9,112 bases of DNA, from positions 1 to 9,112 of the forward strand of contig JAHJCS010000129.1 in NCBI GenBank assembly GCA_018812465.1. The letters run 5' to 3'. The stretch comes from Nanobdellota archaeon. GTDB taxonomy: Archaea > Nanobdellota > Nanobdellia > Woesearchaeales > UBA12501. Below are positions 1-5,534 of the stretch, piece after piece. Both the position numbers and the translations under genes were made by a program. The notes under the pieces were generated by a model, which had not been told where the DNA came from, did not search any database, and worked only from the letters and a program-made list of their open reading frames with translations. How positions within the stretch are numbered: the stretch's first letter is position 1; each line of letters begins with the position of its first letter.

Positions 1-1
1 C

Positions 2-412
2 AACTTCCAGACAATATTCTCAGCACTGTCCACAAAAGGAGAGGCATCACTGGTTATTGAGAATGAGGAGATGCCATTTGAAGGCGGACTCATGATAAAA
101 GTCAAGCTTTCAGGCAACAAGTTCATGGATATAAGGAGCCTTTCAGGAGGAGAGAAGACAATGACTGCTCTTGCATTCATATTTGCTATCCAAGAGCATG
201 ATCCTGCTTCATTCTACGTGCTTGATGAGGTTGATGCAGCTCTTGACAAGAAGAACTCTGAGAAGCTGTCACAGCTTGTGAGCAAGTACTCAGAGAGGGC
301 ACAATACATCCTGATAAGCCATAATGATGGAGTCATAATCCAGGCCAGCACAATCTATGGAGTGAGCATGGATGAGCACGGCAGGAGCCAGGTTGTCAGT
401 TTGAGGATCTGA
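2..412 (+). CDS. smc: Chromosome segregation protein SMC, C-terminal ATPase head (5' partial)
   Basis: This is the last 136 residues of an SMC-family ATPase; the reading frame is open to the left edge, so the start, the N-terminal Walker A half, the coiled coils and the hinge lie outside the window. Visible motifs are the ABC signature LSGGEK (nt 139-156), followed by Walker B and D-loop in FYVLDEVDAALD (nt 215-250) with the catalytic Glu after the Asp, and a switch-like LISHND. The ending YGVSMDEHGRSQVVSL is typical of SMC tails. SMC dimers use ATP binding between two heads to organise and segregate the chromosome. RecN or Rad50 are less likely because the residues around the signature and the tail match SMC better. 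The gene stops at TGA and converges with the minus-strand operon to its right, leaving a 58-bp AT-rich gap without a convincing terminator hairpin. Confidence 0.93.
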   Translation, partial: NFQTIFSALSTKGEASLVIENEEMPFEGGLMIKVKLSGNKFMDIRSLSGGEKTMTALAFIFAIQEHDPASFYVLDEVDAALDKKNSEKLSQLVSKYSERAQYILISHNDGVIIQASTIYGVSMDEHGRSQVVSLRI

Positions 413-470
413 TTCTAGTTTATTTTAATGCTAGATTATTTAGTTTATATAGAACAGACTGGAGTTATTA

Positions 471-1586
471 TCATCCCAGCATCTCACTTATCTCTTTGAT
501 TGTCTGATTCCAGTTGTATTTATTGGACACTGTCTTCCTGGCCATGGATCCTATTGCTTTCCTCAGGTCAGGCCGGTCTATAAGCTTGGAAAGCTTCTTT
601 GCAATGACAGCAGCGTCCTTTGGAGGGAACAGGTAGCCGTTCTTTCCATCCTCAACATAGTGAGGTATGCAGCCGACAGTGGTTGCGACAACAGGCAGTC
701 CGCATGCCATTGCTTCCATTGTAGCCAAGGATGAGGTCTCTGCAAGGCTTGGCATAACAAATATATCCATTGCCTGCAGATACTTGACCACTTTCTCTGT
801 TGCTTCTATGTGAATCACATTCTCAAGTGACTTAAACATCCTGTCAAGTGAGATTCCGCTGCCAACAACAAGCAGTCTTAGCATTCCTCCATATTTTCTG
901 TTGAGCATGTCAAATGCACGGTAGAGTGTAGGCAGGTCCTTTTCCCATCCAATCCTTCCCACAAATCCGATAACAACATCAGTCGGTCTTATTCTCACAG
1001 CTTTCTTGGCAGATTCCTTGCTCTTTGGAGGCCTGAACTCATTCTCATTGACTCCTAAGGAGATCACTTTCTTCTGAGGAGTTATCTTGCTGTAGATCAG
1101 GACTTTCTCGATATCAGCAGAAGGCACAAATATGAAATCACATTTATTGTAGAAATGCCTGGATATGGCAAGAGTCAGCCATTTTACAAAGCTCTTGAAT
1201 TTTCCGACAACCTTTGGATAAAGATCCCATTCTATGATATGGGTATAAGCATAAAGAGGCTTCTTGAGCTTGTCTGCATACCTTGCTGCAAGAAGCCCAA
1301 TAGGGCCCATGGCCTGGATGAAAACAATGTCTGATTCTTTGACAAGATTCTTCATCATGCCAAACTTGAACTTTGGAAGATGCATGTCATCCACAACAAA
1401 GTCATGCACAGGAACTCTCACAATATTGACATTCTTTATCTTTACGCTCCTGCCTTTGAAATCAGGCACTGCAAGGGTTATATCATATTTCAGGCTGAGC
1501 TTTGGGACTATCTCAAGCAGGAATCTGGTTATTCCATCCCATCTTGGAAGGAATGTGTCTGATGCTATCAATAATCTTTTTTTCAT
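471..1586 (-). CDS. GT4-family glycosyltransferase (glycosyl transferase group 1)
   Basis: This 371-residue protein has the two-Rossmann GT-B architecture of family GT4. The N-terminal acceptor half begins with RLLIASDTFLPRWDGITRFL, in which the flexible D-G-I-T loop replaces the common GG-x-x loop. The C-terminal nucleotide-sugar half begins near residue 200 with VVIGFVGRIGWEKDLPTL. The family's E-x7-E motif is present as E283 and E291 (AETSSLATMEA), followed by GLPVVATTVG. Length is normal for the family and no membrane segment is seen, so it probably acts in the cytoplasm or at the inner membrane face, moving a sugar from a nucleotide donor to a lipid, glycan or small acceptor. It is the last gene of the three-gene operon. 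Its ATG overlaps the stop of the upstream gene by 4 bp (ATGA), which suggests translational coupling. Donor and acceptor cannot be read from the sequence. Confidence 0.93.
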   Translation of the reverse strand: MKKRLLIASDTFLPRWDGITRFLLEIVPKLSLKYDITLAVPDFKGRSVKIKNVNIVRVPVHDFVVDDMHLPKFKFGMMKNLVKESDIVFIQAMGPIGLLAARYADKLKKPLYAYTHIIEWDLYPKVVGKFKSFVKWLTLAISRHFYNKCDFIFVPSADIEKVLIYSKITPQKKVISLGVNENEFRPPKSKESAKKAVRIRPTDVVIGFVGRIGWEKDLPTLYRAFDMLNRKYGGMLRLLVVGSGISLDRMFKSLENVIHIEATEKVVKYLQAMDIFVMPSLAETSSLATMEAMACGLPVVATTVGCIPHYVEDGKNGYLFPPKDAAVIAKKLSKLIDRPDLRKAIGSMARKTVSNKYNWNQTIKEISEMLG

Positions 1587-3040
1587 ATTATTCTAATAAC
1601 CCCTCTGTCAGCGTCCACTTCTACTAGGTCACCATCCTTCAGAACTTTAGTAGCTACCTTGGTTCCTATGATGCAGGGTATCTTAAGCTCCCTTGACACA
1701 ACAGCAGCATGGGAGGTTATACCGCCCTCATCAGTCACAATCGCAGCAGCCCTCTTTATTGCAACAACCATTTCAGGCCGGGTCATGCTTGCAACTAATA
1801 CGGCTTTATCATGAACATTGATCAAGTCATGCACGGTTCTAACAACTTTGACTACCCCAGTTATCTTTCCTTTGCATGCAATAATTCCTTTAATCTCTTT
1901 GACATCTTTGCCAGATATCTTAAATATCTTATCATGAATATCTTGCGCTAGTTTACCAGAAAGCACTTCAGAACCTTTTTCTGTATTGATCACTAAGCAG
2001 CCTTTTTTCCTTTCCATCAAGAGCTTTCTATCAACACCTTTATTGAATAGTTCCCTTATCTCGTCAATATAGGTGTATTCTGCTTCTTCTCGTGTGATTC
2101 TTAGCCTCTTCTGGATCTCCTTCAAGAACAAATCCTGGTAATAAGTTGCAATAAGAACATATTTTTTACGTTCATCCTGCATATAAGCAAAAAGTTCAGT
2201 TATTTTAATAAGATTCATGGATTCTTTGTGCAAATCTAGCTTTTTAATGAGATCCTTTTTGGTCTTAAGTAATTCCTTGCTTTCATGTTCTAATCTTTCT
2301 AACTCTTTTTTGGGATCTTCTTTCATTTGATTTATCTGATTTAAATAATGTTTCTCATCCAAGTAATTGTTCCTTGCATAATTATTTTGTACCCAATAAT
2401 ATTTTTTAACATGCTCCTTAAGTTTTCTATCAAAATTTTTCTTACCAAAAGCCATTCTTAGCCTAAGTCTATCCTTATATTCCTGAGTGATAAAAGTGTC
2501 CACTATTGGCGCCATCAGTATTGGGTAATTTTTGGCATCAACTCCTTTTTTCTTGAGAATCTTCTCAAAATGAGGTATTAAGAACCTGTCAGCGTGCATT
2601 GAATAAGAATCCTGGATGCCAATAGCAAGCCCATACTCATTGAGATACGCAGCATACCACTCATAATAAACATCTATTAATAGGTCATCAGACAATTTAG
2701 ATAAATCAAAACCATCAATCTTCTTCATTATTTTGTCAAAAATCCTTAATCTCTTGTGCCAATCATTCTTGAGTTTTGAAAGGATTTTAGGATCTTTATT
2801 GACCTTTGCAATAAAAGATCTCCTAAGCCGTGTCATGTCTTCATCACACCAATACCAATTACAATAATTATTGCTGAAATAATACACAGTGATGCTGTGG
2901 CAATCACCATAATATTCTTTCAAAGGCCTAATAGGATCAAGACCGACTGGATAGAAGAAATGAAGCACACCATGGAGTGCTTTATTAGTCCAATGCAGTT
3001 TATCCAGCTGATACTTCCTGATTATCTCATCTGATTTCAT
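1583..3040 (-). CDS. PEP-utilizing-enzyme swivel (phosphohistidine) domain protein with long helical N-terminus
   Basis: A 485-residue protein. Residues about 385-485 form the mobile swivel domain of PEP synthase/PPDK-type enzymes: GIIACKGKITGVV, then VLVASMTRPEMV, then the phosphohistidine motif TDEGGITSHAAVVSRE with His444, then IPCIIGT. In known relatives this His carries a phosphoryl group between an ATP-grasp site and a PEP/pyruvate or other site. Neither an ATP-grasp nor a PEP-binding TIM barrel is visible here. Residues 1-230 are aromatic-rich (for example YYFSNNYCNWYW at 53-64) and resemble, loosely, the linker region of rifampin phosphotransferase/PEP-synthase-like proteins. Residues about 235-275 look like a charged coiled coil. 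The phosphotransfer function is therefore inferred, with donor and acceptor unknown and perhaps supplied in trans. It overlaps both neighbours by ATGA, so it is the middle cistron. Its N-terminal two thirds are visibly more AT- and Lys-rich than the flanking genes. Confidence 0.88.
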   Translation of the reverse strand: MKSDEIIRKYQLDKLHWTNKALHGVLHFFYPVGLDPIRPLKEYYGDCHSITVYYFSNNYCNWYWCDEDMTRLRRSFIAKVNKDPKILSKLKNDWHKRLRIFDKIMKKIDGFDLSKLSDDLLIDVYYEWYAAYLNEYGLAIGIQDSYSMHADRFLIPHFEKILKKKGVDAKNYPILMAPIVDTFITQEYKDRLRLRMAFGKKNFDRKLKEHVKKYYWVQNNYARNNYLDEKHYLNQINQMKEDPKKELERLEHESKELLKTKKDLIKKLDLHKESMNLIKITELFAYMQDERKKYVLIATYYQDLFLKEIQKRLRITREEAEYTYIDEIRELFNKGVDRKLLMERKKGCLVINTEKGSEVLSGKLAQDIHDKIFKISGKDVKEIKGIIACKGKITGVVKVVRTVHDLINVHDKAVLVASMTRPEMVVAIKRAAAIVTDEGGITSHAAVVSRELKIPCIIGTKVATKVLKDGDLVEVDADRGVIRII

Positions 3041-3708
3041 CTTATCCTGTGGAATACCTCAGCAAATCTTGCGCGGGCCTTGAAACCATTGATTATAGCC
3101 CTCCAGTAAACGCTCCATAAAAGGGATACAAGAGACATCCACTGGCTCTCAAAGCATCTCAATGCCTTGATCTTCTTATGGAATGTCTTGGAAACATCAA
3201 TGTAAAGCTTTGGAAGGTTCCTCTCGGTTATCTTAACAGGAGTCCAGACATCAAAAGAATAGACCTCTCCCTTAAAGTCTATCTCATTGCAAAGCTCCAG
3301 CACAAACTTATTGGTGGCAGTGTGGTCTGGCATAGGATCATCGCTGGAATGTGTGAATATCTTTGACGGCTTGTACTGGTTTATGAGCCTAAATACCTTG
3401 TCATGGATGTCCTTCTCATAGATATCCTCTGTAAACCTTCCTTCCTGGAGGCCCAGGAAGATTGTCTTCTCAATGCCTATTATCTTTGCAGCCTCCCTGC
3501 TCTCATTCACCCTCATCTTGACAGTGACTTTCCGCTTAAGCCAGGGATGGCTTCTTTCTCCATAAGAAAACACAACTATGATTATCTGCTTGCCTTCATC
3601 TGCATATTTTGCCAGAGTGCCTCCTGGCCCGAATACCTGGTCATCAGAATGAGCGCACAGCACAAGAATGCATTCTTTAGGTTTCCTGGATGCTTTGTTC
3701 TTGGCCAT
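3037..3708 (-). CDS. PIG-L/LmbE-family zinc-dependent N-deacetylase
   Basis: This 223-residue protein has the hallmarks of the GlcNAc-PI/mycothiol/bacillithiol deacetylase family. AHSDDQVFGPGG at residues 19-30 corresponds to the AHPDDE motif: His20 and Asp23 are predicted zinc ligands and Asp22 the general base. The third ligand is His129 in MPDHTATNKF. The family helix RVNESREAAKIIGI (66-79) is also present. The usual motif Pro is Ser21 and the usual Glu is Gln24, both tolerated variants. Family members remove acetyl from an N-acetyl-amino sugar on a lipid, thiol precursor or glycan; the substrate here is unknown. It has no signal peptide or membrane segment. It is the first gene of the operon with the swivel protein and the GT4 enzyme, and the pairing suggests transfer of an N-acetylated sugar followed by deacetylation. 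The start is supported by a TATA box about 26 bp upstream and the absence of a Shine-Dalgarno site, implying a leaderless mRNA. Confidence 0.92.
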   Translation of the reverse strand: MAKNKASRKPKECILVLCAHSDDQVFGPGGTLAKYADEGKQIIIVVFSYGERSHPWLKRKVTVKMRVNESREAAKIIGIEKTIFLGLQEGRFTEDIYEKDIHDKVFRLINQYKPSKIFTHSSDDPMPDHTATNKFVLELCNEIDFKGEVYSFDVWTPVKITERNLPKLYIDVSKTFHKKIKALRCFESQWMSLVSLLWSVYWRAIINGFKARARFAEVFHRIR

Positions 3709-3728
3709 GATACAAAAAAAAGAAAGGA

Positions 3729-3738
3729 TATTTTTAAA
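3729..3738 (-). promoter_or_regulatory. Archaeal TATA box for the deacetylase/swivel/GT4 operon
   Basis: On the minus strand this reads TTTAAAAATA. Its centre is about 26 nt from the A of the ATG at 3708, the normal TATA-to-TSS distance in archaea, so transcription probably begins at or within a nucleotide or two of the start codon. The intervening leader-side sequence is a T/C-rich stretch with no Shine-Dalgarno site, consistent with a leaderless transcript. Confidence 0.7.
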
Positions 3739-3762
3739 TCTTTAGTAAAGCCCTGACAGGGA

Positions 3763-3999
3763 TTACATATTCTCTAGAGCCTTCTGCATCAAAGGAATGA
3801 CCTTCTCAGCCTCTTCTTTCAGCATCCTTCCCAGTTTTGCGAAAGTGTACTCGCCGTTGTTATTGTTGAGATTCTCTCTTGATATCTGCATCTTAGCAGT
3901 ACCTTCATTATATGAAAACACTCCAACAGTTATCCTTGATGTCTCAAATTGCACTGTCTCAGAGAACAATGCCTTGTCTAAATTCTTATCAAATGCCAT
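3763..3999 (-). CDS. Small conserved-looking protein, possible PC4/Whirly-like fold (78 aa)
   Basis: I do not recognise a named family with certainty. The 78 residues begin MAFDKNLDKALFSETVQFE, followed by an alternating beta-like segment (SRITVGVFSYNEGTAKMQISR, residues about 21-41), an Asn-rich turn (NLNNNNG) and a C-terminal helix (KLGRMLKEEAEKVIPLMQKAL). A beta-sheet followed by one long helix is the general pattern of PC4/YdbC-like single-strand nucleic-acid binding domains; this is a weak inference from pattern only. The coding call is well supported by a textbook Shine-Dalgarno site (AGGAGG, 6-nt spacing) and balanced, non-repetitive amino-acid use. It ends 54 bp before the deacetylase start, and that gap holds the next operon's promoter, so it is probably a separate unit. 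A TATA box is unclear: the AT-rich stretch 4018-4029 would put the TSS inside the gene, so a site near 4030-4038 or read-through from the tRNA is more likely. Confidence 0.8.
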   Translation of the reverse strand: MAFDKNLDKALFSETVQFETSRITVGVFSYNEGTAKMQISRENLNNNNGEYTFAKLGRMLKEEAEKVIPLMQKALENM

Positions 4000-4005
4000 T
4001 TTATG

Positions 4006-4011
4006 CCTCCT
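4006..4011 (-). promoter_or_regulatory. Shine-Dalgarno site of the 78-residue gene
   Basis: The minus strand reads AGGAGG, then CATAAA, then ATG. This is the strongest ribosome-binding site in the window and fixes the start at 3999. It contrasts with the leaderless start of the neighbouring operon. Confidence 0.85.
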
Positions 4012-4038
4012 AGGTTGTATTTATTAAAAGAATGTATA

Positions 4039-4073
4039 GATAATCCCGACTCGCAAGCTCGTCTGGGATTATC
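4039..4073. terminator. Hairpin 1: GATAATCCC / GGGATTATC stem
   Basis: GATAATCCC (4039-4047) pairs exactly with GGGATTATC (4065-4073). The stem continues with GAC/GTC after a single bulged T at 4064, giving 12 bp around the 10-nt loop 4051-4060. It lies between the tRNA 3' end and the 78-residue gene. It may act as a second terminator or RNA-processing structure for the minus-strand tRNA transcript, or be a mobile or structural hairpin. No T-run follows it on the minus strand, so the terminator role is uncertain. Confidence 0.55.
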
Positions 4074-4083
4074 AGACATCCAA

Positions 4084-4120
4084 AAAGGCAAAATCTCGAC
4101 TTCATCGGGATTTTGCCTTT
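4084..4120 (-). terminator. Hairpin 2 with T-run, likely tRNA-Gly terminator
   Basis: A 16-bp stem (4084-4099 with 4105-4120) contains one T-G wobble and closes on the 5-nt loop CTTCA. The outer 12 bp, AAAGGCAAAATC/GATTTTGCCTTT, are perfect. Read on the minus strand the stem starts 7 nt after the tRNA discriminator base and ends in five T (4086-4082), which fits termination or 3'-end processing of the tRNA transcript. Archaeal termination mostly needs only the T-run, so such a long stem is more than is needed. Confidence 0.6.
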
Positions 4121-4126
4121 ATTGTA

Positions 4127-4229
4127 TGCGCCGGCCGGGAAATTCTGGATATAAGAAGCTCTTACTACCCTTTCGAACCCGAACAGCCGGCTTGGAAGGC
4201 CGGAATACTAGCCGTTATACTACCGGCGC
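4127..4229 (-). tRNA. tRNA-Gly (anticodon TCC) with a 31-nt intron in the T-loop
   Basis: On the minus strand a full cloverleaf can be folded. The acceptor GCGCCGG (4229-4223) pairs perfectly with CCGGCGC (4134-4128) and the discriminator is A at 4127. The D-arm is GTAT...GTAT around a GG-containing loop. The anticodon arm is CCGGC-CTTCCAA-GCCGG, giving anticodon TCC. The variable loop is 4 nt. The T-stem is TCGGG/CCCGG with one T-G wobble at its base. The T-loop begins TTCGAA, is broken by 31 nt (about 4171-4141) and resumes with T4140. Removing the insert leaves 72 nt with the canonical loop TTCGAAT. No CCA is encoded and no intron lies at the usual 37/38 site. All stems are intact, so this is a functional tRNA needing unusual splicing rather than a pseudogene. 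It has its own TATA box upstream. Confidence 0.92.
4141..4171 (-). other. Noncanonical tRNA intron (position about 59/60) with relaxed bulge-helix-bulge
   Basis: The intron folds into its own hairpin: GGGTA (4170-4166) pairs with 4151-4147 with one G-U, then a bulged G4165, then TAAGA/TCTTA around a 3-nt loop. Next to it, exon TTC (54-56) can pair with intron GAA (4145-4143), flanked on one side by bulge GAA(A) and on the other by bulge TTT, inside the GGG/CCC of the T-stem. This gives a bulge-helix-bulge-like splice site with a 3-bp centre, or 4 bp counting a G-U. Cutting A4172|A4171 and T4141|T4140 restores TTCGAAT; a shift of one base on both sides would give TTCGATT instead. Confidence 0.8.
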
Positions 4230-4252
4230 ATAATCCTCAAGAAAAATAGACC

Positions 4253-4262
4253 ATTTATAAAT
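4253..4262 (-). promoter_or_regulatory. TATA box for tRNA-Gly
   Basis: ATTTATAAAT lies with its centre about 28 nt upstream of tRNA G1 at 4229, predicting a TSS one to three nucleotides before the mature 5' end. It sits in the 50-bp gap after the DHH gene stop, so the tRNA is probably transcribed on its own. Confidence 0.7.
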
Positions 4263-4279
4263 ATTTCTCTGAATAAACC

Positions 4280-5341
4280 CTAAGGAGAAGCCTCTTCAAA
4301 AGCTCCCAAAGCCCTCTTAAACTGCTTTATAAAGCGCTTATTGAATTTCTCTTTGACCACAGCACCGCAGGCATGCTCATGCCCTCCCCCAAAGCCCTCA
4401 ACACCATCTAAAGCCTTGGCTAATATGAGTGAGACATTTATTTCAGAAGCCCTTATGCTGTACTTGATCTCTCCAGATTTCTCCCTGCCCACAAGGATTA
4501 TCTTTGAAGGATAATTGAACAACAGCTCATTGGAAAGCTCGCTTGAGAAGCTGAACTTCTCTCCTTTGTAAATGTATATGAATAGTTCTTCTTTAGGGAC
4601 CTGATCTTTTGCTTTTTTGAGCAAAACATCATAATGATCTTTTATTGAGCTATGTCTCTTGAACAAAAATCTTCCAGGAGGAGTGGTCTCATGAAGTATC
4701 TCATCAGGATCACTTACTCTTGTGAGAATCTTCATGCACTTCACAACATCATCAGTCTTTCCTTTTAACACAAAAGAGAATACCCTCACAAGATTGCCTA
4801 TAGGCTGGCTAAACAATGCCTCTTCTGGCCTAAACACACTAGGGTCAAGTAGCTTAGGATATTTTGCGATAAAATCATCTCTGTAATCAGGCATCTGCCA
4901 GTCTCCGATAGAACCAACCATAGCTATCCATATATCATTCTTGACAACATGATAACATATTGCAGTCACACAGGTATTATCTTTTATATCATTTAACCGT
5001 GGATTGAAATACATCACATTATCTCTTTTGAGAGGGTTATGATGGTCTACCCAGACAACAGGTATCTTCATCTCATGCATATCATCTAAGAAGTCCTGCT
5101 CAACAACAGCTATATCAAGGATGAATACCTTGTCAGGCTCGTACTCCTTGACCTTTCTGGTGTAATTGGCACTGTCAATCTTAGGGGTCATCTTGACAAT
5201 GACACCTTTGCCCTCAGTTATGTGCCTGTAGAACAGCAGGAATGAACACAGACCATCTGCATCATCATGGAAGAAGAAGATAGGCCTCTTGCAAGAATCA
5301 AGCTCTTCCCTTATCCTTTCAATATGTCTCTTATCTAGCAT
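4280..5341 (-). CDS. DHH/DHHA1-family phosphoesterase (archaeal RecJ-like or NrnA-like)
   Basis: This 353-residue protein carries the DHH-superfamily metal-binding motifs in order: HDDADG at residues 25-30, ILDIA with Asp76, the name-giving VDHH with Asp99-His100-His101, and GSIGDW with Asp147. The C-terminal DHHA1 substrate-binding domain is marked by GGGHEHACGA at 318-327. Such enzymes use two Mn2+ ions to hydrolyse phosphodiester bonds. Archaeal RecJ-like members degrade single-stranded DNA or RNA or associate with the replisome; NrnA-like members cleave short oligonucleotides or cyclic dinucleotides. The sequence alone does not separate these. No membrane segment is present. The start at 5341 has a GGTGA Shine-Dalgarno 4 nt upstream and a TATA box farther out. 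A second copy of its first 19 codons and leader lies about 450 bp upstream, at 5739-5827. Confidence 0.92.
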   Translation of the reverse strand: MLDKRHIERIREELDSCKRPIFFFHDDADGLCSFLLFYRHITEGKGVIVKMTPKIDSANYTRKVKEYEPDKVFILDIAVVEQDFLDDMHEMKIPVVWVDHHNPLKRDNVMYFNPRLNDIKDNTCVTAICYHVVKNDIWIAMVGSIGDWQMPDYRDDFIAKYPKLLDPSVFRPEEALFSQPIGNLVRVFSFVLKGKTDDVVKCMKILTRVSDPDEILHETTPPGRFLFKRHSSIKDHYDVLLKKAKDQVPKEELFIYIYKGEKFSFSSELSNELLFNYPSKIILVGREKSGEIKYSIRASEINVSLILAKALDGVEGFGGGHEHACGAVVKEKFNKRFIKQFKRALGAFEEASP

Positions 5342-5375
5342 TATATCACCGACGCTGCATAAAAAAAAGCGAATA
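5285..5375 (-). repeat. Duplicated block, copy A (DHH gene 5' end and leader)
   Basis: This block holds the first 19 codons of the DHH gene plus its 5' leader with the Shine-Dalgarno site. It matches 5739-5827 in the same orientation, with seven substitutions and one 2-nt gap (A-run length) in about 91 aligned columns by my hand alignment. The match ends in both directions at sharp borders: upstream at GCGAATA/TATTCGC before the TATA box, downstream near the codons for CKR. Confidence 0.93.
5346..5350 (-). promoter_or_regulatory. Shine-Dalgarno site GGTGA of the DHH gene
   Basis: The minus strand reads GGTGA, then TATA, then ATG, complementary to the TCACC of archaeal 16S rRNA 3' ends. The short 4-nt spacing supports 5341 as the start. 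In the duplicate copy the corresponding site is GGTGT. Confidence 0.7.
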
Positions 5376-5394
5376 AGAGACTGAAAAAGGCCTT

Positions 5395-5404
5395 GTTTAT
5401 AAAG
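5395..5404 (-). promoter_or_regulatory. TATA box for the DHH gene
   Basis: The minus strand reads CTTTATAAAC. A TSS about 26 nt downstream would fall near 5373, giving a leader of roughly 30 nt that contains an A/T-run and the GGTGA site. This box lies just outside the duplicated block, so the truncated copy did not inherit it. Confidence 0.6.
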
Positions 5405-5466
5405 CTATTTGATTATATATAATCCATATACTAATTGAGTATTGTTTAGGAATTACATTAGGTAAA

Positions 5467-5476
5467 TTATATAAAT
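5467..5476 (+). promoter_or_regulatory. TATA box for the small plus-strand gene
   Basis: TTATATAAAT is centred about 26 bp before the ATG at 5498, the spacing expected for a leaderless archaeal mRNA. It is divergent from the DHH promoter, and no Shine-Dalgarno site precedes the ATG. This is the main support that the 75-codon reading frame is expressed. Confidence 0.65.
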
Positions 5477-5486
5477 AACAAGGGTT

Positions 5487-5534
5487 AAGAACCGGTTATG
5501 GGGGATAATAATAAAACTCTAGAAGAACCGGTTA
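5487..5534 (+). repeat. Twofold AAGAACCGGTTA repeat with palindromic AACCGGTT core
   Basis: The 12-mer AAGAACCGGTTA occurs exactly at 5487-5498 and again at 5523-5534, 36 bp apart. Each holds the 8-bp palindrome AACCGGTT. The first copy ends at the A of the predicted start codon and TSS of the 75-codon gene; the second lies within its codons for EEPV. Paired palindromes over a TSS look like an operator, for example for autoregulation, but no regulator is identified. Confidence 0.55.

Noticed and set aside
413..470. Hairpin terminator between the convergent SMC and GT4 genes
   Set aside because: Only a 5-bp TCTAG/CTAGA pair with a 12-nt AT loop is present; too weak to annotate, though the AT-rich gap may suffice for archaeal termination.
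1264..1596. 110-codon plus-strand reading frame and smaller ones inside the GT4 gene
   Set aside because: Antisense shadows of a gene with intact GT4 motifs; no promoter or ribosome-binding site.
3403..3756. 117-codon plus-strand reading frame
   Set aside because: It is antisense to the deacetylase gene, whose family motifs are clear, and it would cross that gene's promoter.
4039..4120. CRISPR array or MITE
   Set aside because: Only two non-identical hairpins with no regular spacers and no target-site duplication.
4127..4229. tRNA-Gly as a pseudogene broken by an insertion
   Set aside because: All stems are intact, removal of 31 nt restores a canonical T-loop, and the insert has splice-site-like pairing and its own hairpin.
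4003..4233. 76-codon plus-strand reading frame
   Set aside because: It runs antisense across the two hairpins and the whole tRNA-Gly gene; it has no promoter at a suitable distance and its composition is explained by the tRNA.
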